Assembly (NCBI RefSeq): GCF_000172555.1
Contig: NZ_ABOX02000015.1
Location: 62,001 to 126,000 of the forward strand
Source of the DNA: Pedosphaera parvula Ellin514
Lineage (GTDB): Bacteria > Verrucomicrobiota > Verrucomicrobiia > Limisphaerales > Pedosphaeraceae
Length of the DNA: 64,000 nucleotides
Direction of reading: 5' to 3'
In this document: positions 33,390-41,782 of the stretch, piece after piece
Numbering within the stretch: position 1 is the stretch's first letter
How the letters are laid out: every line of letters begins with the position of its first letter
Position numbers and translations under genes: made by a program
Notes under the pieces: generated by a model
Databases searched by the model: none
What the model was told of the DNA's origin: nothing
What the model saw: only the letters and a program-made list of their open reading frames with translations

Positions 33390-34211
33390 CTATTTAACTT
33401 CGGCTTTGACTCTGCTCACTTTCGCTCCGGATTTGGCATCGATGGTTTTGATTCCTGTGATGGATTTGCTTTCGCCGGGCTGAAGAGTCACATTCATTTC
33501 CATGGTCTCAGCGAGCGCAAAGCCGTCCTCATCCACAAATTGGATGAGAATGATTTTTCCTTTGCAACCGGCCACACTGCTGGCGTCCAGCTTGTAGGAA
33601 AAGCGCCAGCCGAGGTCTGACTGTTCAGCCAGTTTACCTTTGACAGAAGTAACCTTGAGGTCGTCGGCGCTGCTGGTGGCAGCGGCGGGTTGTTTGCTTT
33701 TAACCGCAGATGCTTCATGAGTAATCAAGTCGGCAAATTCAGCACGTCCGCGATCTGCTTTTGCCGTATCCACATGATAAATGGAAGAGCCTTTGTCGCC
33801 ATCGAGGTGAAGGTCCACCTGTTTCGCCTGGCAGACCTTGAGGAACGTTTTTTCGTCCGAATCAAAGCCCTCCAGTTCCTTTCTGGTGTTTCCGACAGTT
33901 GACCTCATGGCAGACAGATCACTGGTATTGACGCAATGTATCGTTTGGCCATCGGCGACGAGGCTTAAGCTTTTCGGGTTAAAGAAAAGATAATTGCTGC
34001 CAAAGCGAGAAATGAGGAAGTTATAGACCGGAGCCTCATCGACATCAAAGACTGTCCTGGAAAAAGTGACCTCAGCGAGCGAGTTGTCCTGGGCGTTGGT
34101 AAGAGAAAACTTCAGGTCGGCCACTGAGAAGCCGGTATCCTTCTTTAAAACGATTTCACCTGCCTGGGCTGACACGCCGAGCAGGAGCGCAATAGCAAAA
34201 ATAAATTTCAT
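33390..34211 (-). CDS. secreted protein of unknown function
   Basis: 273 residues with a clear signal peptide (MKFIFAIALLLGVSAQAGEI). The rest is beta-rich, in two parts separated by a Lys/Ala linker (KSKQPAAATSSADDLKVTSV) near residue 170; the second part (YKLDASSVAGCKGKIILIQF ... VTLQPGESKSITG) looks like an immunoglobulin-like fold of the FxLYD/DUF4352 kind. Probably periplasmic. No function proposed. Confidence 0.75.
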   Translation of the reverse strand: MKFIFAIALLLGVSAQAGEIVLKKDTGFSVADLKFSLTNAQDNSLAEVTFSRTVFDVDEAPVYNFLISRFGSNYLFFNPKSLSLVADGQTIHCVNTSDLSAMRSTVGNTRKELEGFDSDEKTFLKVCQAKQVDLHLDGDKGSSIYHVDTAKADRGRAEFADLITHEASAVKSKQPAAATSSADDLKVTSVKGKLAEQSDLGWRFSYKLDASSVAGCKGKIILIQFVDEDGFALAETMEMNVTLQPGESKSITGIKTIDAKSGAKVSRVKAEVK

Positions 34212-34314
34212 GGCCGCCCTTATCTTTTTGGTTTAGACCGGCGTATTAAGGGAAGGTGGGGGAGAATTAGCAATCAAATTATTGCAGGTCAAAAGCAGTC
34301 CAGGTTGCCACCAA

Positions 34315-34848
34315 TTACCACTTTACCGCAACCGTGAGTTTTTTGCCGAAGCGGTTGTGGTAGTGGAGTTCCTTGTAGTTTACTCCATGCTCATAAACCA
34401 TTTTCGTGAGCTTGACGTCAAAGCAGCAGTACTCGGCGATTTCCATGAGTTTGCCCTGGCGGAACCATTCGATGGCCTGAAGGCCTTCGGCAGTTTTTTC
34501 GAGGCCAAAGGTGGCGGTGGCAATGGAATCGAGAGAAAGGCGATGCTGAAGAGTGTTCTGCAGTTCCACGAGCATATCTAGCGTAGGTAACTGGCGGAGG
34601 TCCATGGAGGTGTAACCATGGAGCACCTCGTAATCGAAGCGGAGGTGGTTGAAACCGACTACGAGATCGGCACGCTGGAGTTCGGTGAGGAGATCGTCGA
34701 CCTGTTTTTCGCCGTAGATTTTGTAATCGCCACGGGCGGTGGAGTAGGTAACGCCGATGCTCATGCGCATGGCGCTGATCTTGTCCCAGCCGCCGACTTC
34801 CTCGGCGGACTTCTGTGTTTCCAGGTCGAAATAAACGATGTTCTTCAT
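34315..34848 (-). CDS. predicted 3'-5' exonuclease, RNase H-like fold
   Basis: 177 residues. Exo I is FDLETQ (Asp8, Glu10), Exo II is VGFNHLRFDYEVL, and a late CCFDVKLTKMVY supplies a further Asp, the DEDD pattern of DnaQ-like nucleases. The helix-rich middle (MLVELQNTLQHRLSLDSIAT) resembles the YprB/ribonuclease-H-like family of helicase-associated domains. Predicted to act on DNA or RNA in the cytoplasm; no partner gene nearby. Confidence 0.75.
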   Translation of the reverse strand: MKNIVYFDLETQKSAEEVGGWDKISAMRMSIGVTYSTARGDYKIYGEKQVDDLLTELQRADLVVGFNHLRFDYEVLHGYTSMDLRQLPTLDMLVELQNTLQHRLSLDSIATATFGLEKTAEGLQAIEWFRQGKLMEIAEYCCFDVKLTKMVYEHGVNYKELHYHNRFGKKLTVAVKW

Positions 34849-34971
34849 CGGCTGAACTTTAGGATGAAGCGGGAGGGTATAAAAGTAAAGGGCCGGCGGT
34901 GGCGGGAGGCCGGAAAGTTCGAGAGGGTCAGGTAATTATTGAGGATTGGAAGAGCAGGATTAGATTGGATT

Positions 34972-36642
34972 ATGAAGGCTGGCTTTGCAATACCGCGCGA
35001 GGGGGTGCAGTGGTCGGCTCGTTTTTGGTCCTTGTGGGAGGCACTGCGTCCTTATGTTGTTGCGGTGCTCAGTGTTGTGTTAATAACGGCGCTTCGAGTC
35101 GCCCTGGCGCCAATTTTGGGAGACAGGTTTGTATACATTGCCTATTTTGCCGGGATAGCAGCTACGGCGTGGTTTGGTGGTTGGGGAGCTTCATTATTTT
35201 GCACTATTTTAAGTTTTCTGGCGGCAGATTGGTTTTTCATCCCTCCGACGTACCATTTAAATCTGTTGGAATTTCATAGTGTTGATTGGATCGGGTTATT
35301 GGAGTTTTCTGTTGTAGGGATGGTCATTACTGCCTTCAGCCAGACGGCCAAGAGGGGACGGCGACGCGCGGAGGCGAGCACGAGAATAGCCGAAGAAAAA
35401 GGAAAGGCATTAGAGGCGGAGATTGGGCAGCGCAAACGGGCGGAGGAGGCATTGGTGCAGAGTGAAAAGCGACTGCAATTGGCATTGGAATCCGCGCACA
35501 TGGTGGGCTGGGATTGGGATCTGGCGAGGGATGAAATAACATTATCTCCCAATGCCAAAAGGGTATTTGGCATTCGTGCGCCGTCAGTGATCAAAGGGGT
35601 TAACAGCGCTTTCACCTGGATACATTCCGAAGATCTGGAGGGATATCGGCGGCAACTGCTGGAGGCGCTGGAAAAGCGTAAAAAATATGTGACCCGGTTT
35701 CGCATTGTACGCTCCGACAACGGGAAGGTGATTTGGCTGGAAGACCATGGGGGTGTGGTTTGCGAGGCTGAAGGGAAGCCAGTGCGGGTAGGCGGTGTGG
35801 TGGTGGACGTTACGGAACGGAAACGGGCGGAGGAAATGACTGAATTCAGCACCAAGGAATTGGAACAACAGGTGGAGGAGCGGACGGCGCGTTATGTAGC
35901 AATCAACCGCGAGTTGGATTCGTTTAATTATTCGGTCTCACATGATTTGCGCGCTCCATTGCGGGCGATTTTTTCCTTCACGCAACTATTGTCCGAAGAG
36001 TATGGCAAAGACCTGGATGCACAGGGCAGGGAGTATTTGCAATTTGTGATCCAGGGAGCGGCACGGATGAACCAGACGGTGGAGGATCTTTTGGCGCTGG
36101 CGCGATTAACGCAAAGAGAACTGCAACTTAAACATGTGGATTTGAGTGCGCTGGCTTGGACGGTTGTAGAGGAGATGCGGTGTCGCGAGCCGGCGCGCGA
36201 GGTGCATTTTGAGATCCTGCCAACGCCAGCGGCGTATGGAGATCCGAGATTGATGCGGGTGGTTCTGGAACATCTGTTTAGCAATGCCTGGAAATTTACG
36301 GCAAAGCGCCCGGGAGCGAGGATTGAGTTTGGAGCGATGCTGCAGGAGGATGAGTGTGTGTATTTCGTAAAGGATAATGGAGTAGGGTTCGACATGGAAA
36401 GTTCCAAGCTGCTATTCGGACCGTTCCAACGATTGCACGCAGCCGAAGAATTCCCTGGAACCGGAATAGGACTGGCGACGGTGAATCGAATTATCACGCG
36501 TCATGGCGGAAGGATTTGGGCGCAAGGTGAGAAGGGCAAGGGAGCAGTTTTTTACTTTGCATTGCCCTGTGAGGACGCTGCCCCGGGGCAGCAGTTATAC
36601 CAAATGCCAAAATTTACGAAATGGATAAAAGGACCGGAATGA
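34972..36642 (+). CDS. membrane sensor histidine kinase with DUF4118 domain
   Basis: 556 residues from ATG 34972 (the frame is open to 34939). Residues about 22-112 carry four hydrophobic segments of the KdpD-like DUF4118 type (YVVAVLSVVLITALRVAL, TAWFGGWGASLFCTILSFLA). Then come a coiled coil, a PAS domain ending VVVDVTERKRA, HisKA with His324 in SVSHDLRAPL, and HATPase_c with FSNAWKF, DNGVGF and GTGIGLATV. Its last 15 residues or so (QLYQMPKFTKWIKGPE) are encoded by the left end of a MITE, so the original C-terminus was altered by the insertion, beyond the kinase fold. Confidence 0.9.
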   Translation: MKAGFAIPREGVQWSARFWSLWEALRPYVVAVLSVVLITALRVALAPILGDRFVYIAYFAGIAATAWFGGWGASLFCTILSFLAADWFFIPPTYHLNLLEFHSVDWIGLLEFSVVGMVITAFSQTAKRGRRRAEASTRIAEEKGKALEAEIGQRKRAEEALVQSEKRLQLALESAHMVGWDWDLARDEITLSPNAKRVFGIRAPSVIKGVNSAFTWIHSEDLEGYRRQLLEALEKRKKYVTRFRIVRSDNGKVIWLEDHGGVVCEAEGKPVRVGGVVVDVTERKRAEEMTEFSTKELEQQVEERTARYVAINRELDSFNYSVSHDLRAPLRAIFSFTQLLSEEYGKDLDAQGREYLQFVIQGAARMNQTVEDLLALARLTQRELQLKHVDLSALAWTVVEEMRCREPAREVHFEILPTPAAYGDPRLMRVVLEHLFSNAWKFTAKRPGARIEFGAMLQEDECVYFVKDNGVGFDMESSKLLFGPFQRLHAAEEFPGTGIGLATVNRIITRHGGRIWAQGEKGKGAVFYFALPCEDAAPGQQLYQMPKFTKWIKGPE

Positions 36643-36811
36643 AAACAGGCGATAAGTCTGATGAAAGTGGAGACTGAAAAGCCATGGTCTGGGTGCGGTC
36701 AGGGTGATTCGTTATTGGGTGCACGGAGCTTTTGATTTGAAGCGACGTTGTCGGTCTTGCCGCAAGCCAAAATTCCTCCTGCGATTCGGAAATTTCTTTT
36801 CGCATTCGGTA
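36598..36811. mobile_element. MITE copy 2
   Basis: TACCAAATGCCAAAATTTAC to GCGATTCGGAAATTTC ... GCATTCGGTA, about 214 bases, flanked by TA on the left and TG on the right. It matches 13297-13553 in its ends and in the GGAGCTTTTGATTTGAAGCG interior. The stop codon of the preceding kinase gene lies inside it. Confidence 0.8.
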
Positions 36812-36824
36812 TGGACTGAACACA

Positions 36825-37089
36825 TTTATAACATTTCTCAAAATGAATGTCGGAAACGGAGCGAGCTCTTGGCCGCCACATCGGTTGGGGGGCGTGGGAG
36901 TCACCCGAGGCGGCGCGGAGTCCGGGCGCATCTTCCCTCACCCCGCCCTCTCCCATGCGCAAAGGGAGAGGGTGACTACGTCTGGCAGCGCATGGTTGAT
37001 TGGGCATGATGGCGCGGATTGCCATCACGGGTTGTTTTCCCATCAGAGCACAACCCTTTTTTGACATTCTTTTTGGAGTACGGTCTAGT
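36825..37089. repeat. R260 dispersed repeat, copy 2
   Basis: Near-identical to 33102-33367, starting 13 bases after MITE copy 2. No gene. Confidence 0.85.
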
Positions 37090-37179
37090 CCAAGTGAGGT
37101 GAATAAAGTATTGGCAGGAATGATGGTTTGGTGAAAGCCACTTGAATGGCCTTTCCTGTCAAAACGTTCCCAACTTTAC

Positions 37180-37803
37180 TTAGAATAGAGGGGCGGCAAG
37201 GACGTCGGGTTCCAGCAGGGCTGATTCGGCAATGCGCCGCATTTCCTGGCGGACGCGTGAGAGGGGGTGTAGCGGGAACCGTGAATCATAGGATGCATCG
37301 TCGGCGGTCCAGTCGTTCGTGATGAGCCTGTCACCCACTGTTTGTATCCGTCCTGTGCGGAGAGCTTCATCCATGAGCACGGCCTCACGCAAGCCGGTGC
37401 TTTCCTGCTCGGAGATTTGCACCTTGATGACAAAGCTGAAATTCCGAAAGGGGATGGTGAGCGAGCCCAGGAAGGAATTGCCAATCGGGTTCGCGGGGGA
37501 CTTGATGATGAGCCAGACTGCGGGATAGCCGCCAGCAGTGGTGACATCGCACTCAATGATGCGCGCAGCAGTCAGGGCGAGAGGAGTCTCGTAGAACTGC
37601 CGCAGCAATCCGGGAGTCCAGGGGACGGGGGGCAGGTCCGGGCGTTGATCAAAAAAATGAAGCGTGATGGCAACATCATCTTCCGTGCACCAGTCACGCC
37701 GGTTGGGCTGAAAGGCGCGCGAATGGTAACCGGTTGTGTTGAAGCGAATGGAATCCAGCGATACTGCCGGACGTCGATTGAACCAATTGCCAAAAATACT
37801 CAT
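37180..37803 (-). CDS. unknown 207-residue protein
   Basis: Start ATG 37803 (the frame is open to 37938, but the added part is hydrophobic shadow sequence). The protein begins MSIFGNWFNRRPAVSLDSIR and contains TEDDVAITLHFFDQRPDLPP and FLGSLTIPFRNFSFVIKVQI. No signal or membrane segment. I recognise no family; the pattern suggests a compact alpha/beta protein. It stands alone between a repeat and the gene at 37975. Confidence 0.7.
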   Translation of the reverse strand: MSIFGNWFNRRPAVSLDSIRFNTTGYHSRAFQPNRRDWCTEDDVAITLHFFDQRPDLPPVPWTPGLLRQFYETPLALTAARIIECDVTTAGGYPAVWLIIKSPANPIGNSFLGSLTIPFRNFSFVIKVQISEQESTGLREAVLMDEALRTGRIQTVGDRLITNDWTADDASYDSRFPLHPLSRVRQEMRRIAESALLEPDVLAAPLF

Positions 37804-37974
37804 ACCATCTCGAGGCAAAGCAAAAGATAAACAGATTTGGCAGGAATACAAGAAAAGGAGTCCTGAGGGCGGGGCTAATACGCGAAAGGGGAATAGCCAC
37901 GAAAAATACACAGGGGCATGGAGGATGGAGGATGGCAACCACGAAGATCCTTCCGGGTGGAGCGGATTTAGAGA

Positions 37975-38859
37975 TTATGCGCTGGAGGCGTCCAGTGAAG
38001 CGATGCGGCGTAGTTCGAGATCGTTGTATTGTTTTTGAAACGTGCGGAGGCGGTAAGGGCAGATGCCCCTGAGCAGCAGGGCTCCAAGGGTGAGTGGGAA
38101 CCAAACGGCATACGGTTGGTGTTGAATCAAGGCGAGGCAGGCCAGGGTAGCGAGCACACCGCCGAATCCCGAGAGAACGAGCAGCACGGAGGTTACGAAG
38201 GCACGGGCCTTGCCTTTATAGGCAAGCAGAGCACAAATGCTGCAAAGAATCCCAATGAAACCGCCGCCATAACCGCCCACCAAACCGGCGGTGCGATCGG
38301 ACCACCAGGCGTTTGAGGGAGTCAGGGCGGCCGTGAGATTGGAGTTTGAATATTGCGCCAGTTTTACCGGGCCAAGATAAACAGTGCCGCGACCGGGAAG
38401 ATAAAGATTGAACTGGAGGCGAGTGGGAGGATTGCTGGTTCCAGTGCTATTGAAAGGAAGGCTAAATTCGCGCCAGGAAGAGGTGCCGCTGATTTTTTTC
38501 ATCGGACCGTCGTCGCCGAGTGTGCGTGAGAAATAGCGGGCTTCAGGCTGTCCGGGGGAGGAAAAATAATTCCACAATTCGAGAAAGCCATCGCCTTTGA
38601 CATTGTCGTAGCGGATTTCACCGGGGAGACTGTAAATTTTTTGAGTGATGGGTGGATGCTCGATGTTGAGCAGCGTGAGTTGGAGGGGGGCGTCGTTTGT
38701 GTTTTCAATTTTGAGCGCCTGGCGGCCATCGATTGTGACGACAGCTGCGCCGTGGATCTGGCTGGCGAGCTTCGCCCAATCGTACTCGGCGAGGGTTTGC
38801 TGGCTGCGGGCATTTAGGGCACAGAGAAGCGCGGTGGCGAGTGTCAGGAACAGTTTCAT
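37975..38859 (-). CDS. secreted/membrane protein, partner of a DUF2089 gene
   Basis: 294 residues. Signal peptide MKLFLTLATALLCALNARSQ, then a beta-sandwich-like extracytoplasmic part (to about 180, with GEIRYDNVKGDGFLELWNYF and RLQFNLYLPGRGTVYLG), then three hydrophobic segments (about 198-218, 225-243, 250-270) and a short basic tail. Its ATG overlaps the stop of the upstream DUF2089 gene by 4 bases, so the two are translated as one unit. No reaction proposed. Confidence 0.75.
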   Translation of the reverse strand: MKLFLTLATALLCALNARSQQTLAEYDWAKLASQIHGAAVVTIDGRQALKIENTNDAPLQLTLLNIEHPPITQKIYSLPGEIRYDNVKGDGFLELWNYFSSPGQPEARYFSRTLGDDGPMKKISGTSSWREFSLPFNSTGTSNPPTRLQFNLYLPGRGTVYLGPVKLAQYSNSNLTAALTPSNAWWSDRTAGLVGGYGGGFIGILCSICALLAYKGKARAFVTSVLLVLSGFGGVLATLACLALIQHQPYAVWFPLTLGALLLRGICPYRLRTFQKQYNDLELRRIASLDASSA

Positions 38860-39161
38860 GAAGCACCTTTCTTTTGTTGCTGATATGTGTGAAGCAGTTT
38901 TTTGAACGTAACCGAATCGAGCTTGCCTTCGGCGAACAAGGCGCGGAGCAGGCGCTCGTGGTCGTCTTCAATTTTCTGGTTGTCGAGGACAGTGAGCTTG
39001 GCAATCAAACGATCGAGACGCAGCCGGAGCGTGGGGTAAGTCACGTTGTAGGCCGTGGCGAGGTCCTTGAGCGAGCCGGAAGAAAGGATGAAGCGCTTGA
39101 TAAAGGCCAGGTCCTCCTCTTCCAAAAGGTCAATCCAACGGCTGTGGTTCGGTTGATGCAT
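38856..39161 (-). CDS. DUF2089 family regulator-like protein
   Basis: 101 residues. WIDLLEEEDLAFIKRFILSS then GSLKDLATAYNVTYPTLRLR is the C-terminal helix-turn-helix-like region of DUF2089; the zinc-ribbon half of longer members is missing. Likely a DNA-binding regulator; LKDLATAYNVTYPTLRLRLD is the recognition part. First gene of a two-gene operon with 37975-38859, which it may control or sense through. Family known by name, role inferred. Confidence 0.8.
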   Translation of the reverse strand: MHQPNHSRWIDLLEEEDLAFIKRFILSSGSLKDLATAYNVTYPTLRLRLDRLIAKLTVLDNQKIEDDHERLLRALFAEGKLDSVTFKKLLHTYQQQKKGAS

Positions 39162-39319
39162 TGTTTAATAATGTGAAACTATGATTTAACATTATGTTGA
39201 ATAAAATGAAAGTCAACTTTAATAAAACGAAAATATTGTGCGAGATGGACTTGGGGTCTTGATTTTAAGGAAACCAGCTATTGCGGAGAGGATTGGAGAT
39301 GTCTGATTGCCGAATCAGT

Positions 39320-39616
39320 TTATGACGGTTGGGGGTGCAGTATAATTTGCAAAACGATGGCGAGAATTGCGAGGATCACCGAAGCGAGGAATAGAATCCA
39401 GAAGGCAAGAAAGAAGCGCGAGCCAATGGTATGTGTATAGAACTCTGATTGGCAATTGCCGCAACGGAAACGTCGCTTCCGGCTTAATTCAAAGATGAGC
39501 GCGATGAGCGGGCCGCCGGCCAAAGGCAGAGCGGAAGAAGGATATCTTTTGTGACCAAGGAGTTGATGTTTTCCCTGCGACTGGCAGGTGGGGCAAGTAT
39601 TTGGGGAAAGTCTCAT
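39320..39616 (-). CDS. small zinc-ribbon membrane protein
   Basis: 98 residues from ATG 39616. Two Cys pairs (CPTCQS near 8 and CGNCQS near 53), the second just before two hydrophobic stretches totalling about 28 residues (FFLAFWILFLASVILAILAI). A membrane-anchored zinc ribbon; no function proposed. Convergent or unrelated to the neighbours; 158 bases separate it from the DUF2089 operon. Confidence 0.65.
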   Translation of the reverse strand: MRLSPNTCPTCQSQGKHQLLGHKRYPSSALPLAGGPLIALIFELSRKRRFRCGNCQSEFYTHTIGSRFFLAFWILFLASVILAILAIVLQIILHPQPS

Positions 39617-39636
39617 GAGGGGTGGGCCAAGCTGGT

Positions 39637-40350
39637 TTAGGTATCGGTGGAGACATCGTCCCAATCCTCGTCCTCGTCGCCGATCAGCCAGTGCAGGGCA
39701 TAGTGGTGCTCGTAGGCGACATCATCATTCAGGTTGGAGGGGTTTTTTCTGCCATTTACCCGGGAATCAACGGTGGCCCAATGATAACGGTAAATAAGGT
39801 CAGCGTGATCCAGCAGCTCGTTCAGGTCACGCAGAGTTGCGCCGTCGATGAATTGCTCGGTCGTGCGGTTTTTAAGGATTGCGACCGCTGCAAGCACGTC
39901 GCATTGGTGGTCGGGTTTATGCAGGCTCTCGATATAGCCCAGAGACCAAAGAAGCACCCAGTAAGATTCATAGCGCCATGAAAAACGGTTCAGCATTTTT
40001 TTGGGAGGGTGGGGATCTTTTATGAAAACCATTTCCTTGGGGGTGAAGAACGTATCAGCATGGTATTTCTTAATGAGGTCGTTAGTTTCCTCCGGTCCGG
40101 CCCCGTCGGCTTTCTCAGCGACAATGCAGAGAGCAATAGCTCGTTGCGCCACCTCTTTCCTGGACCGGCGGACGGCGGTTTTGGAATCCTCAATGACAGG
40201 AAGGTTTTCCATAACCGGCACGCCATCCTTTTTAAGCAAGGCAATGGACCGGGCTTTTCGAGCGAGAGCTTCCGGTTGACTTCTGGAGCAGGCAGTAAGC
40301 AAACAGAGTGCTACGACAACGTAGGCGTAAAGTATGCGCGTCCTCAGCAT
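39637..40350 (-). CDS. DUF4272 lipoprotein
   Basis: 237 residues. Signal peptide MLRTRILYAYVVVALCLLTACSR with lipobox LTAC, so Cys21 is the likely lipid anchor. RRSRKEVAQRAIALCIVAEK, then FSWRYESYWVLLWSLGYIES and DLIYRYHWATVDSRVNGRKN, are DUF4272 blocks. Members are otherwise soluble; this one is exported. Same strand as 40420 but 69 bases apart. Confidence 0.85.
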   Translation of the reverse strand: MLRTRILYAYVVVALCLLTACSRSQPEALARKARSIALLKKDGVPVMENLPVIEDSKTAVRRSRKEVAQRAIALCIVAEKADGAGPEETNDLIKKYHADTFFTPKEMVFIKDPHPPKKMLNRFSWRYESYWVLLWSLGYIESLHKPDHQCDVLAAVAILKNRTTEQFIDGATLRDLNELLDHADLIYRYHWATVDSRVNGRKNPSNLNDDVAYEHHYALHWLIGDEDEDWDDVSTDT

Positions 40351-40419
40351 GATGAAGAGATTTATCGAAAAGGAGTTGGTTGTGCAAGGGGCGAATACCG
40401 CGACGAGCCGTCGGAAATG

Positions 40420-41571
40420 TCACTGCGGCGCAATGACACGAAAGAAGGCGTTGGGGTATTGGTTGGAGATGGTGAAGGATTGGTTGGTGGAGGGAGTGCC
40501 GAGGTCTTGCCACGGATCGGTAAGGTTCGTTTTGAACTGGGGTTGATATGGGCCAACGCCGCCATTCCAACGCAGGGTCCAGCCGTTGGGTTGCAGAAGG
40601 AACGGGTGGAAGGCGATGGGGACGCGAGCAGCGAAGAGGTGTTGCGAGGAATGACCGTAATAAAACGCAGATCCATCAGGGGCAAAGGTGATGGCACGGG
40701 ATTCATTTGCGGAAATCCCATCGGTAAAGGATGCAATGAGGGCGCCGCTTTGGACGCTGCGCAAAACAAGGTTGGTGCCCGCCGAAAGCGTGGTCAGGCC
40801 ATCGGGAGAGAAGGCGACGGAGTTGGCGTTCTCGGGATAGGTGCGGAGCAGAGCGCCATCAGTGACGCGGAAGAGTTGCACGGAGCTGGAGAAATTGAGG
40901 AGCGAGTTGGCGGTGGCGATGCGGGTGCCATCCGGTGAGAAAGCGAGTGAGCCGATGGAATAGGTTTGAGCGGTTGGCACGGCCCAGAGGAGATTGCCGG
41001 TGGCGACATCCCACATTTTGAGGCGGGTATCCTGGCCGCGAAAATCGGCGCTGGAGGCAAGTCGGGTGCCATCAGGGGAAAAGGCAACGGCGGGAATTTC
41101 ATTTGTGCCAGCGGTCCAACTGCGGATCAGGCCGAACTTGGGGAGGGAGCGGAGTTCGACATTGGCTTGGGAGCTGAGCGCGATCATGGAGGAGTCGGGT
41201 GAGAAGGCGATGGCGGGGCCTTGCTGATGGGTGACAAAGCCGGAGACAAGCGTCCAATTCGTGGTTTCCCAGAGGGTGACCGTACGGTCACCCGAGCCGG
41301 CGGCGAGGTAGCCACCGTTGGGAGAAAAAGCGAGTTGGCCGATCCAGGATGTGGGGCCGGAGAGGGAATGCGCCAGGGAGCCGTTGGTGGCATTCCATAC
41401 TTGCACTGGAGCGTTGGTGCCGGCAGTGGCCACCAGTCTGCCATCGGGTGAGACGGCGATGCCGTTGAATGGGGTGCCCGGCGTGGACTTTTGCCAAAGG
41501 ATGTCCGGCGTGCCCTGGGAAAAGGCGCTTATCGCGATAAGCAGAAAAATGGATAAGATTCCAACTTTCAT
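40420..41571 (-). CDS. secreted WD40 repeat protein
   Basis: 383 residues from ATG 41571 with signal peptide MKVGILSIFLLIAISAFSQG. Seven or so WD40-type blades, each with AFSPDGTRLAS-like turns (IAVSPDGRLVATAG, LAFSPNGGYLAAGS, IAFSPDSSMIALSS, VAFSPDGTRLASSA and others), cover residues about 30-320. The C-terminal 60 residues (GWTLRWNGGVGPYQPQFKTN ... FFRVIAPQ) form the tail domain shared with the proteins ending at 6828 and 44524. A scaffold-type protein outside the cytoplasm. Confidence 0.85.
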   Translation of the reverse strand: MKVGILSIFLLIAISAFSQGTPDILWQKSTPGTPFNGIAVSPDGRLVATAGTNAPVQVWNATNGSLAHSLSGPTSWIGQLAFSPNGGYLAAGSGDRTVTLWETTNWTLVSGFVTHQQGPAIAFSPDSSMIALSSQANVELRSLPKFGLIRSWTAGTNEIPAVAFSPDGTRLASSADFRGQDTRLKMWDVATGNLLWAVPTAQTYSIGSLAFSPDGTRIATANSLLNFSSSVQLFRVTDGALLRTYPENANSVAFSPDGLTTLSAGTNLVLRSVQSGALIASFTDGISANESRAITFAPDGSAFYYGHSSQHLFAARVPIAFHPFLLQPNGWTLRWNGGVGPYQPQFKTNLTDPWQDLGTPSTNQSFTISNQYPNAFFRVIAPQ

Positions 41572-41782
41572 GAGATTCGACTTCGCAAACGGCAATGATT
41601 GCAGCGATAAAACGGGACTGCGATCTTGAATGGCTTCTGAAGGAGGATAGCACGTTTGGGAGGAAAGGAAATGTGTGTTTGAAGGCACAGGGAGGAGTTG
41701 CCAGAGGCAACGATTTCCACGTATGCGAAATGAATGGATGGAAAGCAGGGACTTGGCACCGGGGTTGCTTTTGCAGGACTGA

